From NCBI GenBank assembly GCA_029255685.2, contig CM055318.2, positions 16,993,001 to 17,057,000 on the forward strand: 64,000 bases of DNA. The letters are read 5' to 3'. Every line of letters begins with the position of its first letter. Position 1 is the stretch's first letter. The translations under genes were made by a program, and so were the position numbers. Of this stretch, positions 22,305 through 33,731 are shown piece after piece. Source of the stretch: Silene conica. Taxonomy: Eukaryota > Streptophyta > Magnoliopsida > Caryophyllales > Caryophyllaceae. The notes beneath the pieces are model-generated. The model saw only the letters and a list, made by a program, of their open reading frames with translations, was not told the origin of the DNA and searched no databases.

Positions 22305-23478
22305 TCATTTTTGTTGTTTTGATTATTTTGATGGAATATAAAATTTGATATTAGGCTATTTATTTGGTTTAATGTTTTTTTCCTATTGGTATTATGTACT
22401 TGTAGTTTATTAGATAATTTCTAATTTTATTTTGGTATTTTTAAATCTCGTCCTATATATATTTTTATTAATTAAAAATATCAAATTTGATCTAAATTTA
22501 ATTATATGCAATCATTGGTACAAAGTAAAAAAATCTTTTAATTTCAAGCCAATTATTGACGATATAGGCCATGGTTTTAGACTGAAAGCGTCTGAACTGA
22601 ATTTAATGGAGTTAAATAGTTCAATATTTAGAACTTTAGGCTGAATTGTATGTAAAAAATCTCAATTTAATAAGTTACCTAGTTATTTGAGTTAAAAACA
22701 TAAAAACAATGCGACTATGCGACTATGCTCCGTCCCGACCCCCCTAATAAAACTTCTCAAGATCCGCCACTGTTCGAACACACCCGAAAGAAACTTTTTG
22801 TCGCAATACATGCTCACGCTATTTCACATTTGCCAATATCTTATTTCAAAGTGAAAAACTAATTGATTGATCCGTTTCTGCGACGACATTTTGAACCCCA
22901 GACCAGGCTAGTAGAAAAAATATCATTCGTTCGGTCAATTATCGAAAAGAAAGTCAAAATATATTGAAGTAATATTGTTTTTTTTATTTAAACTGCTCAT
23001 ATGGAAAAATAGTGGAAAAAAGTAGAGTGGGTAAATTAGAACAATAAAACATTAGTGACAAACAAATTTTGGAGTCTTAAAATTTTGGTGAGTTGATCGA
23101 TAATCATATCCTAAGATGTCGAGTAGACCAAATCAAGTGTAAAAAATCAAATTGCTCATCAAATGCATATTTTTGGAAATGAGTTTCATAATTTGACGGA
23201 CTACTACACAAAAACCACATATTTCTGGAAATGAGTTTTAGAATTTTACGGACTACAACATAAACTTGTCAAAATTGACTCGATCTGAATAATATGACTT
23301 ATGCCGATCGAACCCAAATTAATCCAACCCAAATATTTATTGCAAGACACTAATTAATATCTTTGAATAACTTTAACAATAATTGGCATGAAAACGAAGG
23401 AAACCTAATTCAACATTTCAACCCGACTCTCAACCCGACCTAATTAACCTGTTTGTCAATTGTACTGTGGTAGTCTTC
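22305..23478. other. AT-rich DNA without a supported gene
   Basis: No domain or splice structure seen. 23160-23250 has a twice-repeated block GGAAATGAGTTT. 22710-22800 holds a scrap with CTCCGTCCCGACCCCCCTAA typical of an eroded transposon end. Confidence 0.35.
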
Positions 23479-23481
23479 TAA

Positions 23482-23928
23482 GGGGGTGTTTGGTTCAAAG
23501 ATAAAAGGTATAAGGTATGAGTTTGAAATGAGTCAAACTCATACCATGTGTTTGTTTAGCAAATTTGAGGGTTTCATACCCATACGGACCTCAAACCCAT
23601 CAGGTATGGGTTTCTCATACCAAGGGAGGGGGTGAGTATGAGATTGTTACCCATGAGTATCAAACTACAATTATGAAAAATGTGAAAAATAAATATTAAC
23701 ACGTATTGTAAACGAAACATGTTATATAATTATTAAAATCTTTATTTTCATAATTTTATAGGTTAAAATTATTATTTAAAGTATTAAATTTTACATATTT
23801 CAACTTTAACTTAGTTTCAAACTCATACCACTTACGATTGAAACAAACACAAGGTATCGGGAACTCTATACCACCCAGATATGATTCCTGATTCTAAACT
23901 CATACCCATGCACGAAACAAACGTCCCA
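23482..23928. mobile_element. Tourist-type (PIF/Harbinger) MITE
   Basis: Left end GGGGGTGTTTGGTTC; right end in reverse TGGGACGTTTGTTTC. Flanked by TAA on both sides (23479-23481 and 23929-23931). Inverted internal blocks contain TATGAGTTTG/CAAACTCATA motifs. Non-coding. Confidence 0.8.
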
Positions 23929-24262
23929 TAAATCTTAATGAATTACTCTTATCGACATGGATTAATCTTATCGACGAGACAACCAACTCTTGTTAGGCAT
24001 TATTGCATTAACCGATAAGGTTAAAAAACTTAAATAATTATACTCGTACTTTATAGTGACGGCTTGATGTGGTTGTATAATTGTATGCACCCAACAACCT
24101 AAGTGCTACTACTTTAAAGTGACAATAATCTAGAATAGCACCACGAATATAATTGCTCTTACTCCAAACACGGATCATTTTTATTTTAAAAAAAAAGGAT
24201 ATTATAACTATCTTATAATAAAATGGGACTAATATTAAAAAAAAATAAGTTAGATAAACGAT

Positions 24263-24346
24263 AACCTTAATTGTACTATTGTAATTACTTTGAACAATAA
24301 AATGAACCTTAATTGTACTATTGTAATTACTTTGAACAATAAAATG
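24263..24346. repeat. perfect 42-bp tandem duplication
   Basis: Two identical 42-base copies in a row, each starting AACCTTAATTGTACTATTGT, about 310 bases upstream of the GASA TATA box. Confidence 0.95.
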
Positions 24347-24654
24347 GTTACATATACCCGTTTAAAGTTTGAGACAAAATGTGGGACGTCAGACGAATTT
24401 GCGCCACGAGTAAGAAGTTGGTAAGAGGCTGCCCCCTTTGGGTTGATTAAGAAGCTCCTAGATAATACAGTGACACCTTTGATCATCCTTTTTAGGCATC
24501 TTTGTTTCCTTTACACCATTGCACTCTAAATTATATTGCCATCATGGCAGCTGTATTTTTACATTTCTTTCCTTTTTTTTAAAAAAAATATGAAAAATAA
24601 ATAAAATGAGTGTGCCATCAAAGCAGCTGTATTTTGGCATTTTAGTATGAGCAC

Positions 24655-24660
24655 TATAAA
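24655..24660 (+). promoter_or_regulatory. TATA box of the GASA gene
   Basis: TATAAA 88 bases before the ATG, so transcription probably starts near 24690. Just upstream, GCCATCA...GCAGCTGTATTTT occurs twice (about 24538 and 24613). Confidence 0.65.
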
Positions 24661-24747
24661 TGCATGAGCCGTTCTTCCTGCATTTATTCACTTCATCACG
24701 AACTACACTCTAAACTAATTACACACATTATTATTAATCAATCCATA

Positions 24748-25392
24748 ATGGCCATTTCTAAGCATTTTATTCTTATGCTTCTTTCCTCTCTTCTTCTTCT
24801 CCATGCTGTTCAAGCTCATCAATTGGTAACATAAATATTTACGTACTATTTTCCGATCATTCGGATTCCTGTCTATATTCCTTTCAGTTAAATGAAGGGA
24901 ATACCGTATATAACTTGATCCTAATGAACAAATGTTGTTTGCTTGCAGATTGAAACAAATGGTCCGAAAAGGTCCCTCCTCGGCATAGGTATGTAATTAC
25001 ATATTCGCATTTCTTACTACCTTCTCGTGATTATGGCAACATCATCAGTGACGCGTATATAGCGTTTGAAAATTGTATAACAAAGACGGAAGCAAACACA
25101 GACTACATGAGTATATTGAATGAACTCAAACGTGAAACCATCTCATACAAGACTACCCAAGTTTCGACATATAATAGGACGACTAATAACCAAAATGAAA
25201 CCGAGTGCAGATTGTGGAGCAGCATGTGTGGGCAGGTGCCAATTATCAAGCAGGCCAAACCTATGCAAAAGGGCATGCGGTACTTGTTGTGCCCGTTGTG
25301 GCTGCGTTCCGCCAGGTACTTCCGGTAACCAACAAGTGTGCGCTTGCTACTACAACCAGACTACCCATGGTGGCAAACGCAAGTGTCCTTAA
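24748..25392 (+). CDS. GASA/snakin gibberellin-regulated cysteine-rich peptide
   Basis: Three coding exons: 24748-24825, 24949-24988 and 25178-25392, with GT-AG junctions in matching phase. The joined frame gives about 110 residues. It starts with a signal peptide (MAISKHFILMLLSSLLLLHA; likely cut after VQA), then a short basic spacer (ETNGPKRSLLGIG), then the GASA domain at the C-terminus. All 12 cysteines of the family are present (ADCGAACVGRC ... GTCCARCGCVPPG ... CACYY ... KRKCP). GASA peptides are secreted, form six disulfides, and act in gibberellin-linked growth, redox responses or antimicrobial defence. Length and intron layout fit the family. A polyadenylation-like AATAAA follows at about 25479. 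Intact. The role among paralogs cannot be fixed from sequence. Confidence 0.93.
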
Positions 25393-26347
25393 TTTCATCC
25401 AAGAGACAATGCTCATTGTCTTCCCAAAACAATTTACATTTAAAGTATGTCCTTTGCATTTGTCATGTCGTTACTTAAATAAATCCATTTACTTGTAATT
25501 GCATCTTCGTTTCATCGTTTGTGAAAATATATTAAGTACTTGTATTTTTATAATGTGTAATTTTATTTTAGCATGATATTTCTTAATTTTCCATCATCGT
25601 TATAAAATATCAGACTGTCAAAAAAAAATTCAGGACTCCATCTATAAACAAACGGTGAACATAGAAATAGTCTAAACTTGGGTACCTTTCTCGAGTGCAA
25701 GCTCAGTTACAAACACCGTCTTTCTTCGTCATTACATAGTACTCCGTATATACAAGCACACTTTTATTACAGCAAGAGGAGTCTCATTGATCCAGTTAAT
25801 GAACACGAAACCACATAATGAAACACATACTTGTCGTCTCTAACCTTAATACATATTCAGAGCTCAACATGTTCCGTGATAGAGTAAGAGGTAGCTCCAT
25901 AATTCAAAAATTCAAACCAAATTGTCAAGCAAGGGTGACTTGTTGTTAAAGACATCATATTGTTGCGAATGTGCATAAATACCATTTTCAATCTGGACTC
26001 TATCCTTAAAACAAGAAATAAACATAATACAACACTAACCTCAGTACTACAGAGTAGCTGCTTTTGCTTTTGCGTTGTTTAGGTTGTCGGACTCTTTGAT
26101 TCAGTTACCCTTTCAAGTGTACCAAGCCTTGAAAACAAAGACCTCGATACTACGGAGTATACGCTTACTACCATTTTAATTTTAATTCCTTTTTCTTTTT
26201 AAGTATCATAGGGAGACTTGCTTGACAATTTAGCCTAAAATTTAGAAGGAGCCAAAACAATAATTGAACATAACAGAACGCTAACCTTAGTATCCACATA
26301 AGCTTGGTTCAGTAGAATCAATGTCATTACCTCCACGTACTCGCATC
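25393..26347. other. GASA 3' UTR and spacer
   Basis: The GASA 3' UTR probably ends near 25500-25560. The remainder to the SINA-like stop has no gene I recognise. Some of 26040-26347 may be 3' UTR of the minus-strand ligase gene. Confidence 0.45.
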
Positions 26348-29059
26348 TTAACTCAAGACACAAATCTGCAGTGTAAGGCGGCCACTCCTGTTGTAGAAGT
26401 AACCGGGTACCATAAAATAATCCGTTGAAGGAGGCATACTCAGTTGGCCATTACTACGATGTGTAGAAGATTGAAACTCAAGAGAGCTTAAACCTTTACT
26501 CAGAACGATTTCATATTTAAACCCAGCTTTTGATGAACTTGAATCAAGGCATCTAAGAGTAACCCTGTTCCCATGGCTCAAGATAAACACATTGCCATCT
26601 TTCTCTTCCTGAAGAACAAGAAACTTCTCACTCATTCCCATAGAAACTGAAAAGACGGAATTGTATTGAAAACGGACTACGAGATCTGAATGCTCTTTAG
26701 ACATGTGCTGGGAAAGCTTTCGAGCTGATCCCCGGAAAAGGCAGCTGGTAAATGGACATAAACACGGTGCAAAACTGCACTTCTCTTCATGCTCATGTTT
26801 CTTACAATAACTAACAGTTTCTTTGCAACCATTCTTAATGTAACAGCATGACACTTTAACTGACTCGATTACCTTCTCGATGGCTCGACAACGGTTGTTA
26901 CCTATTTTTCCACAACATGAAGGGCATTTGTTCCCGAGATTATTGCAACACGTAGAGCACGCTATATGTCCATTGTCACACTGTATTAGTCATGAGCAAA
27001 CGAGGTTTAGGTTTTTGAGCATGAAGTACAATACCATTGTTCTAGTTAATTTATTTATTTTGGTGACAATCGCTTGGTAAATTACGGTTGCTAAGAGACA
27101 GATTTTATCAGCATGACTACTCTGTATTTGTTACCAACGACTTATGGACAAAATACTTGCTGAAAGATAAAGTAAACTATTACTTACTCCATCGCATTCA
27201 CATTTAACCCGTGAACTATGTTACGGACAAAATACTTGCGGATAAATAAAATTAACAATTACTATATACCCCATTAATATGGTTCCCACTTCCCAGTAGA
27301 CAATATTTGCAAAATTCGAAAATGATTATATGAAAGCACTCCCTCCATCCCAACCATTTGTTTACCTTTTATATTCTCTTTAAAGGGTATTTTAACCAAA
27401 TGTAATTAAATGAATGAGACGTAGGGAGTAGTTGTTTTCGTATATCAAACACGGCCTATCTATATTTTTATCTCTACATATATGCACCCAAATTAACACT
27501 CAAAGTCGACTTTTAGGGAACCAAGTACAAATGAGGGAATAAATATGGGATGGAGATGTGATCCTAAGTAGAAATTGGCTAATAAGGGGTACAATCTACA
27601 CTGTTTCTGCGGTGTTCTGGCAACATTTTGCTAATGCCGCTGGAAGTAAAGCAAATATGTGGATGAGTTAATGATTACACGTATTAATATGAGGCAGGCC
27701 CCAAGCTCCCTTAAAACAGCCTTGACTAGGGCATATAACCTATGCAGTCATTCCTCCATCAAACGGTAAGTGATGCTACTGAGTCCATTTTTGAGAGCTT
27801 AATTGCTGGTCTGATTCAAGGCCAGTAGTGTGAAATCATGCACACAATGACATAGCACATCGCTGCTTGGAACTTTATTTAGTTTAATTGGGCACCCATT
27901 TTGGAGGAACGGGGAGGGGATAAAGTCGGTTGGTGAATTGGAACTAATCAATTCATATGATTAAGTTATAGTTGTAGCACAGAAAGTCATATGAGGCAGT
28001 ATTACATTTGAGACTAATCAATTCATAGAATTGAGGTATACAAGGTATTTGATATGACCTCACAAACGGAACTGTTTCGTTCGAGAGACACTATGATCCG
28101 AGAAGTCATGACTCATGAGCATGCACACCATGTCATTCGTTCCTATGTTCTCATTAATACATCCTTGTAGGCTTCTAGCATTCAGACTTCAGAAAGAAGT
28201 AAGAACCTAATCAATACAGTTGTGGTTCCTAAACTCCAAATTTACCAAATTATGCTTCACATTTGAAAATTTAATCCTCTTCTCTTTAAGTCAACCCAAT
28301 CGTGCAACAAAAAAAAATCATGATTTTCCAAGCATTAACCTCACAATTTAAGGGTTAACTACATCAAAAACTGTTCCAAAGCCAACAAAAGACACGCAAA
28401 CAGAGATCTCTTCAAAATCCCAATTTCTCCAAACACAGAAATAACTAAATCTAGACTTCAAATCGAAGATTTCACCATTAATCCCACTTTCGGCATCCGA
28501 AAAACTTGCTCTCTGATACCCACAACATAATCTTCTACATAATCCACATCCCAATTTCTGTTTACCCCTAAAATGTCACAAATACGCAAACAAAATCCAA
28601 CAAAGATTGAAACTTTAAGCAAAAGGGCATCAAAGGGAACCAATTTCACAGACTAAACAACACAAAATTCAGGAAAAATTGAAAATTTGAGCATAAGGGA
28701 ATCAAAACAAACCAATTTGACGGAATAAACAACATAAAATTCATCAAAAATTGAAACTTTGAGCAAAAGGGGAAAATTAAAATCACCTGAAACACAGGAA
28801 CAGTTAAGGGTTCAAAGCAAATGGAGCAATCCAAAACATCCGGGTCGGATAAAATGACAGAAATGGGTCCACCAGAAGAGTTGTTGGTTCTAGCAGTTGA
28901 ATTGGTTTCATCATCATCATCATCATTTGATTGATCTTGTTCTTGATGATAATCATCATCATCATCATGATCATGTAAAGGTGAAGAAGTTCTTATTCTC
29001 TTGGGACTGCGCACACAGAATTCTTCATCATCTTCTTCCTCAACTGAAAATTTCGCCAT
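26348..29059 (-). CDS. SINA-like RING E3 ubiquitin ligase
   Basis: Two exons on the minus strand: 29059-28787 and 26980-26348, with a 1.8 kb intron (28786-26983, CAG|GTGATT donor, TACAG acceptor, phase 0). The product is about 301 residues. Residues 1-75 are an acidic, disordered leader with SPKRIRTSS and Asp runs. The RING finger spans the splice: CSICFEPLTVPVFQ, then CDNGHIACSTCC, then CPSCC. Next come the SIAH-type zinc finger (CCYIKNGC, HEEKCSFAPCLCP, HMSKEHSD) and the beta-sandwich substrate/dimer region. SINA-like ligases bind an E2 through the RING and mark targets with ubiquitin. The domain order and length fit plant SINA-like 7/10 proteins. Stop at 26348-26350. All RING ligands are present, so it looks functional; the substrate is unknown. 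Confidence 0.92.
27339..27428. mobile_element. short Stowaway-type MITE in SINA-like intron
   Basis: Ends CTCCCTCCATCCC and GACGTAGGGAG, with TA on the right; 90 bases. Lies in the large intron of the SINA-like gene. Confidence 0.7.
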
Positions 29060-29518
29060 TTTTTAAATATAATATTTGTATCTACTGCCTCTTTGTATCA
29101 ATCACTGGTTATGGTTATTTGGGTCCATTTGTTAGAAATAGAAGTTAGATGAGGTGGCACTCTCATCGTTGTCACCACTCACCAATATGGCAATATATAG
29201 GTGGGCATCGGAATCGTTCAGAATCCTGGATACGATTTCAAATTAAATAAAACTATTTTTTGGCCCGTACACAAAATTATACGGATTATTTTTAAATCGT
29301 ATTATTTTAAATATGTATCATTGTAAATAAATTATAAATGTTGAATATATTTTATTTTATATCTAATGTCCATAATTTTTTTTTATCAAAATTCGATTTA
29401 TTTTATATCTAACGTCTATACACTTTTGTTTATGACTTGATTTTCGTAAAATATTTCAATTGATGATATTAATTTGTACACAATTCCTGGTTCTTTAAGT
29501 TATTTTTATTGTTTTTTA
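29060..29518. other. upstream region of SINA-like gene
   Basis: 5' UTR/promoter side of the minus-strand ligase gene, then AT-rich sequence. No clear TATA box was chosen. No gene. Confidence 0.4.
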
Positions 29519-30214
29519 ATCTCTTTACTATAAAAGGAATAGATTTTAGAGGGTTTTGATTGGCTATTGAGTTTTAGGGAGTAAAAAAACAAATAACCCC
29601 CACGTTCATGCTACTAATTTAATTACTCTCTCTACTCCCCCACCTTCTTTCCTCTAATTAATTACCTTCTCTCCTTTTTACTTATACTCTAATATTCTAA
29701 ATCAAATTATTCTAAGTCTATTATTTCATTCATTCATTATTTTATTAAATCAACAATTCCAAATTCATATAAAACATAAAAAATTTCAAAATTTTTGTAA
29801 CCATAGAAAATATAAATCAAAATTCCGTTGGCTTAGTAAAAACGATCATATTTAACAAAGTAAAAAAATATATCTCAAGATTAAAATGTATAGTATTATA
29901 ATCATCTTATCATCCGATTTATGCCGAAAATAATTAAAATTAAATCAATCTTCATTCAATTCGACAGATACATATTTAAAAAAAAATCGTATCTTTGAAG
30001 AAATTATATACGCTTTTGATGATACATTTTTACATATTTACTTGGACTATGTGAATTATTACTATCTCGGTAAGATCTAAAAATAGAAAAAGAAAAAAAT
30101 AAAAGAACTTATTGCATTTATTTATATGTTTTTAAAAATTAGTTAAATAAAAAAATTAACCATACAAATATAAACAAATTAAGAAGAACTTGAAAAATCG
30201 ACCAAACTTACAGG

Positions 30215-30793
30215 TAGGGATGGCAACGGGCCGGATCTGGACCGGGTCCAGTAGGATCCAGATCCAGATCCGTATTGTATATCCTGGATCCAGATCCGAT
30301 CCAGATCCAACGGGTCCAAATATGTGAGATCCAGATCCAGATCCAACGGATCCGGGTCGGATCCGGGTCCATTACGGGTCCAAATTTCTAGCACCCACTT
30401 AATAAAAAACCAAAAAAAAACTCATGAGTAATAACACTATTGGTATCCAGTTTTCAAAATACAATAAAAAAGAGAAGTATCTAGTAGCGTGACAATTATT
30501 TTCAACCAAATATTACAAGTAGTAATTGTTATGACCAAGTAATCCAAATACAAATCAAGAAACAAAATAACTAAGACGTAAAACTTTATGTTTTTACTAT
30601 GAAAACGGGTCCAGAAACGGATCTGGATCCTTCAGGGTCTGCGTAGGAGGATCCAGATCCAGATCCGTTTTAAAAGTAGTGGATCCAGATCCGACCCGGA
30701 TCCAACGGGTCCGAAAAAATAGGATCCAGATCCGGTCCATCAGGGTCGGGTCTTACGGATCTGGACCGGATCCAGGATCCATTGCCATCCCTA
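30215..30793. mobile_element. hAT-type MITE, TAGGGATGGCAA ends
   Basis: TIRs TAGGGATGGCAACGG and TAGGGATGGCAATGG (right end in reverse), with a perfect 8-bp TSD CTTACAGG (30207-30214 and 30794-30801). The sub-ends are dense in GGATCCAGATCC and CGGGTCC motifs. 579 bases, non-coding. Confidence 0.95.
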
Positions 30794-30954
30794 CTTACAG
30801 GAAATCATTGTGGCACAAAAATCAGTCATGGTAACAAACAATTGAGATTTCGGGATTTAATTGAAAATGAAGTGAATGATGAAGTAAAACAAACCATATT
30901 TTGAAGATAAGGAGATTAACAAGTTGTAGATTTGTAGGACATGAATAAAGAGAT

Positions 30955-31147
30955 CACAAATTCTTATTTGCAACGGCATTATCCGTCGCAAACTTGTGAC
31001 GGATACCGTTTCCTCTTACAAAATACCCATTTTTTCTCTCTCTCCAACACTTCATGTGGTCCCCTTTCTCCACTAACTCATTTTCTATCCATTTTATCTC
31101 AAAAAATATCCGTCACAAATGGTGACTCGTCGCAAGCAAGACTTACT
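30955..31147 (-). mobile_element. MITE, TTGTGACGG family (member C, inverted)
   Basis: Perfect 10-bp TSD ATAAAGAGAT (30945-30954 and 31148-31157). In the minus orientation it starts AGTAAGTCTTGCTTGCGACG and ends in CACAAATTC complement form, as member D does. 193 bases. Confidence 0.93.
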
Positions 31148-31187
31148 ATAAAGAGATATGCATGGATGAAGGTTACTCTAGAGGTAT

Positions 31188-31382
31188 AGTAAGTTTTGCT
31201 TGTGACGGGTCACCATTTGTGACAGATATTTTGTGAGATAAAATGGATACAAAATGAGTTAGTGGAGAAAGGGGACCACATGAATAGTGTCGGAGAGAGA
31301 GAAAAAATGGGTATTTTGTGAGAGAAAAAGGTATCCGTCACAAGCTTGTGACGGATACCGCCGTCACAAATGAGAATTTGTG
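31188..31382 (+). mobile_element. MITE, TTGTGACGG family (member D)
   Basis: Perfect 10-bp TSD CTAGAGGTAT (31178-31187 and 31383-31392). It starts AGTAAGTTTTGCTTGTGACG. It lies 40 bases from member C in the opposite orientation; both share a core with GATAAAATGGATA, GTTAGTGGAGAAAGGGGACC and ATGAATAGTGT. 195 bases. Confidence 0.93.
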
Positions 31383-32321
31383 CTAGAGGTATTAGTAGAG
31401 CCGATGAATATTGATATACTTTAGGGTTAGAGGACTTAGAGCAAATAGATGAAATGAGAATATTAGGAGGAATAGAAAAAAGACAGTGACTGGTGAGACA
31501 CTAAGGCATGTGAGTCTATTCGTAAAAATGTGGTAGGATAATGTGTTAATTATTTTATTTAATTTTATCTTATAATGAGTTGTATGGATTCACATGAGTT
31601 TGGTGAGTGAAAACAAATACGAAGTAATTATTATGTAAGTGTATTAGATTTACTTCAAAACTTACCAAAAAAGACGTCCTATGGGAGACCCATAAAATTT
31701 GGATCTTTTAATTATTTTGGGCTTATGTTTTTACTATGGTTGTTTATAGTTTACGATAGATGTATTAATTTTGGTGTTCATACCAATTTTAATGAACCTT
31801 ATGAACGTATTTTTGGCATAATGACAGTTTCTTTATAAGTTATTAAAGTTCACAATAATATCATTTTAATGTCAATGTCATTCCTTCTATTTTTACTATA
31901 TATCAAATGTTGTTTAATACTATTATTAAAATTTATGTGGAACTTAAATTTCATTCGTTATATGAATATTGTTAAGTTATTGAATATTCAATTGCCCTAA
32001 ATTATATTCGTACATGTTTCATATATAACAATACCGTAACTCTTAGGTCCCTTTATATAAAAACAAAACTCATTTATTAGTATTAAATGAGTAAACTTAT
32101 TATAAAAGTGGACCGTCTCATAGTGTGAAACCGTCTAATTATAGAATTTGAGATAACAATAATACTACTCTACTAATATGTTAAACTTCGGGATTTTAAA
32201 AACTAACCCGTGCATTATTTGCACGGGTGTAAAACTAGTTTAGTATTGTTGCCACAGTTTTATTTTGATTGCTGTAAATTGTTAATTATTATTGTTTATT
32301 GTAATTATGTATTGTGTATAA

Positions 32322-33731
32322 TCATATATTTTACTAATGTAATAGTTATATCGCTGACTTGGCATCATACAAATTTTCCAAAATCTGATGTGGCAGAAAA
32401 TTAGAGCTACTACAAAATTCTAAAAAAAATTAAATATAACAAGCTAACTATGGAATGATATAATTATGCGAAAATCATGGAACTTCCTAAACTGAAAGCT
32501 AACAATAAACAATAATTTTAAAAACAGAAATATTATGGAATGAAATCAAATCAAATTTGCAGTAGCCAAATATTATGGAATTATGGAATATTCTATAATT
32601 GCATAATATTCGGAATTATAGAATGTTAATATAATATTTTTAGCAATCATATCTTCAATCATATTATATCTTTTTTATTCCGTAAAATATATGATATATG
32701 ATGTGATTATAATTTTATATCCGTATATATTCTTCATGATAACAGTGCAACAACTATTTTCGAATTAAGTAGGAAATGAGATTGAGAATACCAACTGATT
32801 AAAGCTTACATAATAAGATACAAAGATGAAGCTTGAATTTCCTCATCTCCAAACTATAATAACATTTTCGAATATGGACGCAGATTAACATAGATTAGTA
32901 AGGGAATGCGATTAATATTGTGTGGGAAGATTATTGATTTTCTTTGCTGACTATAAAAAAACTCACTAAGACAACAAATTGATGATGGTTTACCTTTGGT
33001 GGGGACGGAGACATCTACAATTCTAGACTTTAGATTATTATATTTTTTTTCTTTTTTTTTGCTTTTAAGTTATAAAATATATGTCGGATTAATTTAATCT
33101 TGCTCGGTTTATATATTAATGTCTGCACGGTAATTTATTAGAGTGCATTTTCGTTAGAGTGTAACGCAATTTTTCAAATAACGTCAATTAATTTTTACAC
33201 GAATAATATTTCTTTAATATATTAAATGGGCGGTTGTTTAATAAAACTATATTGTTTTAGTGTAAGACAGTTGCACACAACAAATGATGTTTAATATAGA
33301 ACATCATTACTAAATTTAAGCAAATTTACGTTTTCAACTCAACTATACATTTACTACTTAAGTTTCAACAGATTATTTACGTTTTGGTTTTAATGTAGGA
33401 TATGTAATATACAATAAATTGTAAAATTATTTTACATATGTAGAAATGGTGCAATGGGTAACATCTTAATTAACAAAATATATGACAACTCATGTAAACC
33501 GACATGTGTGATAAATCATTCGAAATAAATTTATCGGTAAATAATTAATCTATTTATATTTCATATTATTAAAGTTCTAAAATAATTAATTTTTTGATCT
33601 TTATATTATTAACCATATTAATTTCATATTATTAAAATTCTAAAATAATTAATTTCTTTATCTTTATATTATTAACCATATCAATCTAAAATACTAAAAA
33701 CAACCCGTGAATTTCACGGGTTACAACCTAG
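32322..33731 (+). mobile_element. non-autonomous Helitron
   Basis: 3' end clear: hairpin AACCCGTGAATTTCACGGGT, then TACAAC and CTAG (33728-33731) followed by T. The 5' end is less sure; TCATATATTTTACTAATG at 32322, after an A and before GCTGACTTGGCATC, matches the 5' pattern of the other Helitrons. The inner repeat CATATTATTAAA(G/A)TTCTAAAATA occurs twice near 33560-33650. No gene. Confidence 0.7.

Larger units (their letters stand above)
29520..32238 (+). mobile_element. non-autonomous Helitron carrying three MITEs
   Basis: Starts TCTCTTTACTATAAAAGGAA after an A. Ends with hairpin ACCCGTGCATTATTTGCACG, then GGTGTAAAA and CTAG (32235-32238), followed by T. No Rep/helicase gene. A hAT element (30215-30793) and two inverted MITEs (30955-31147, 31188-31382) sit inside, each with its own TSD, so they came later. 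The 5' end resembles the 5' end of the Helitron at 37122-37917 (TATAAAAGGAATAGA). Confidence 0.8.

Noticed and set aside
30179-30394. Asp/Leu-repeat open frame
   Set aside because: A translation of the GGATCCAGATCC motif repeats in the hAT MITE.
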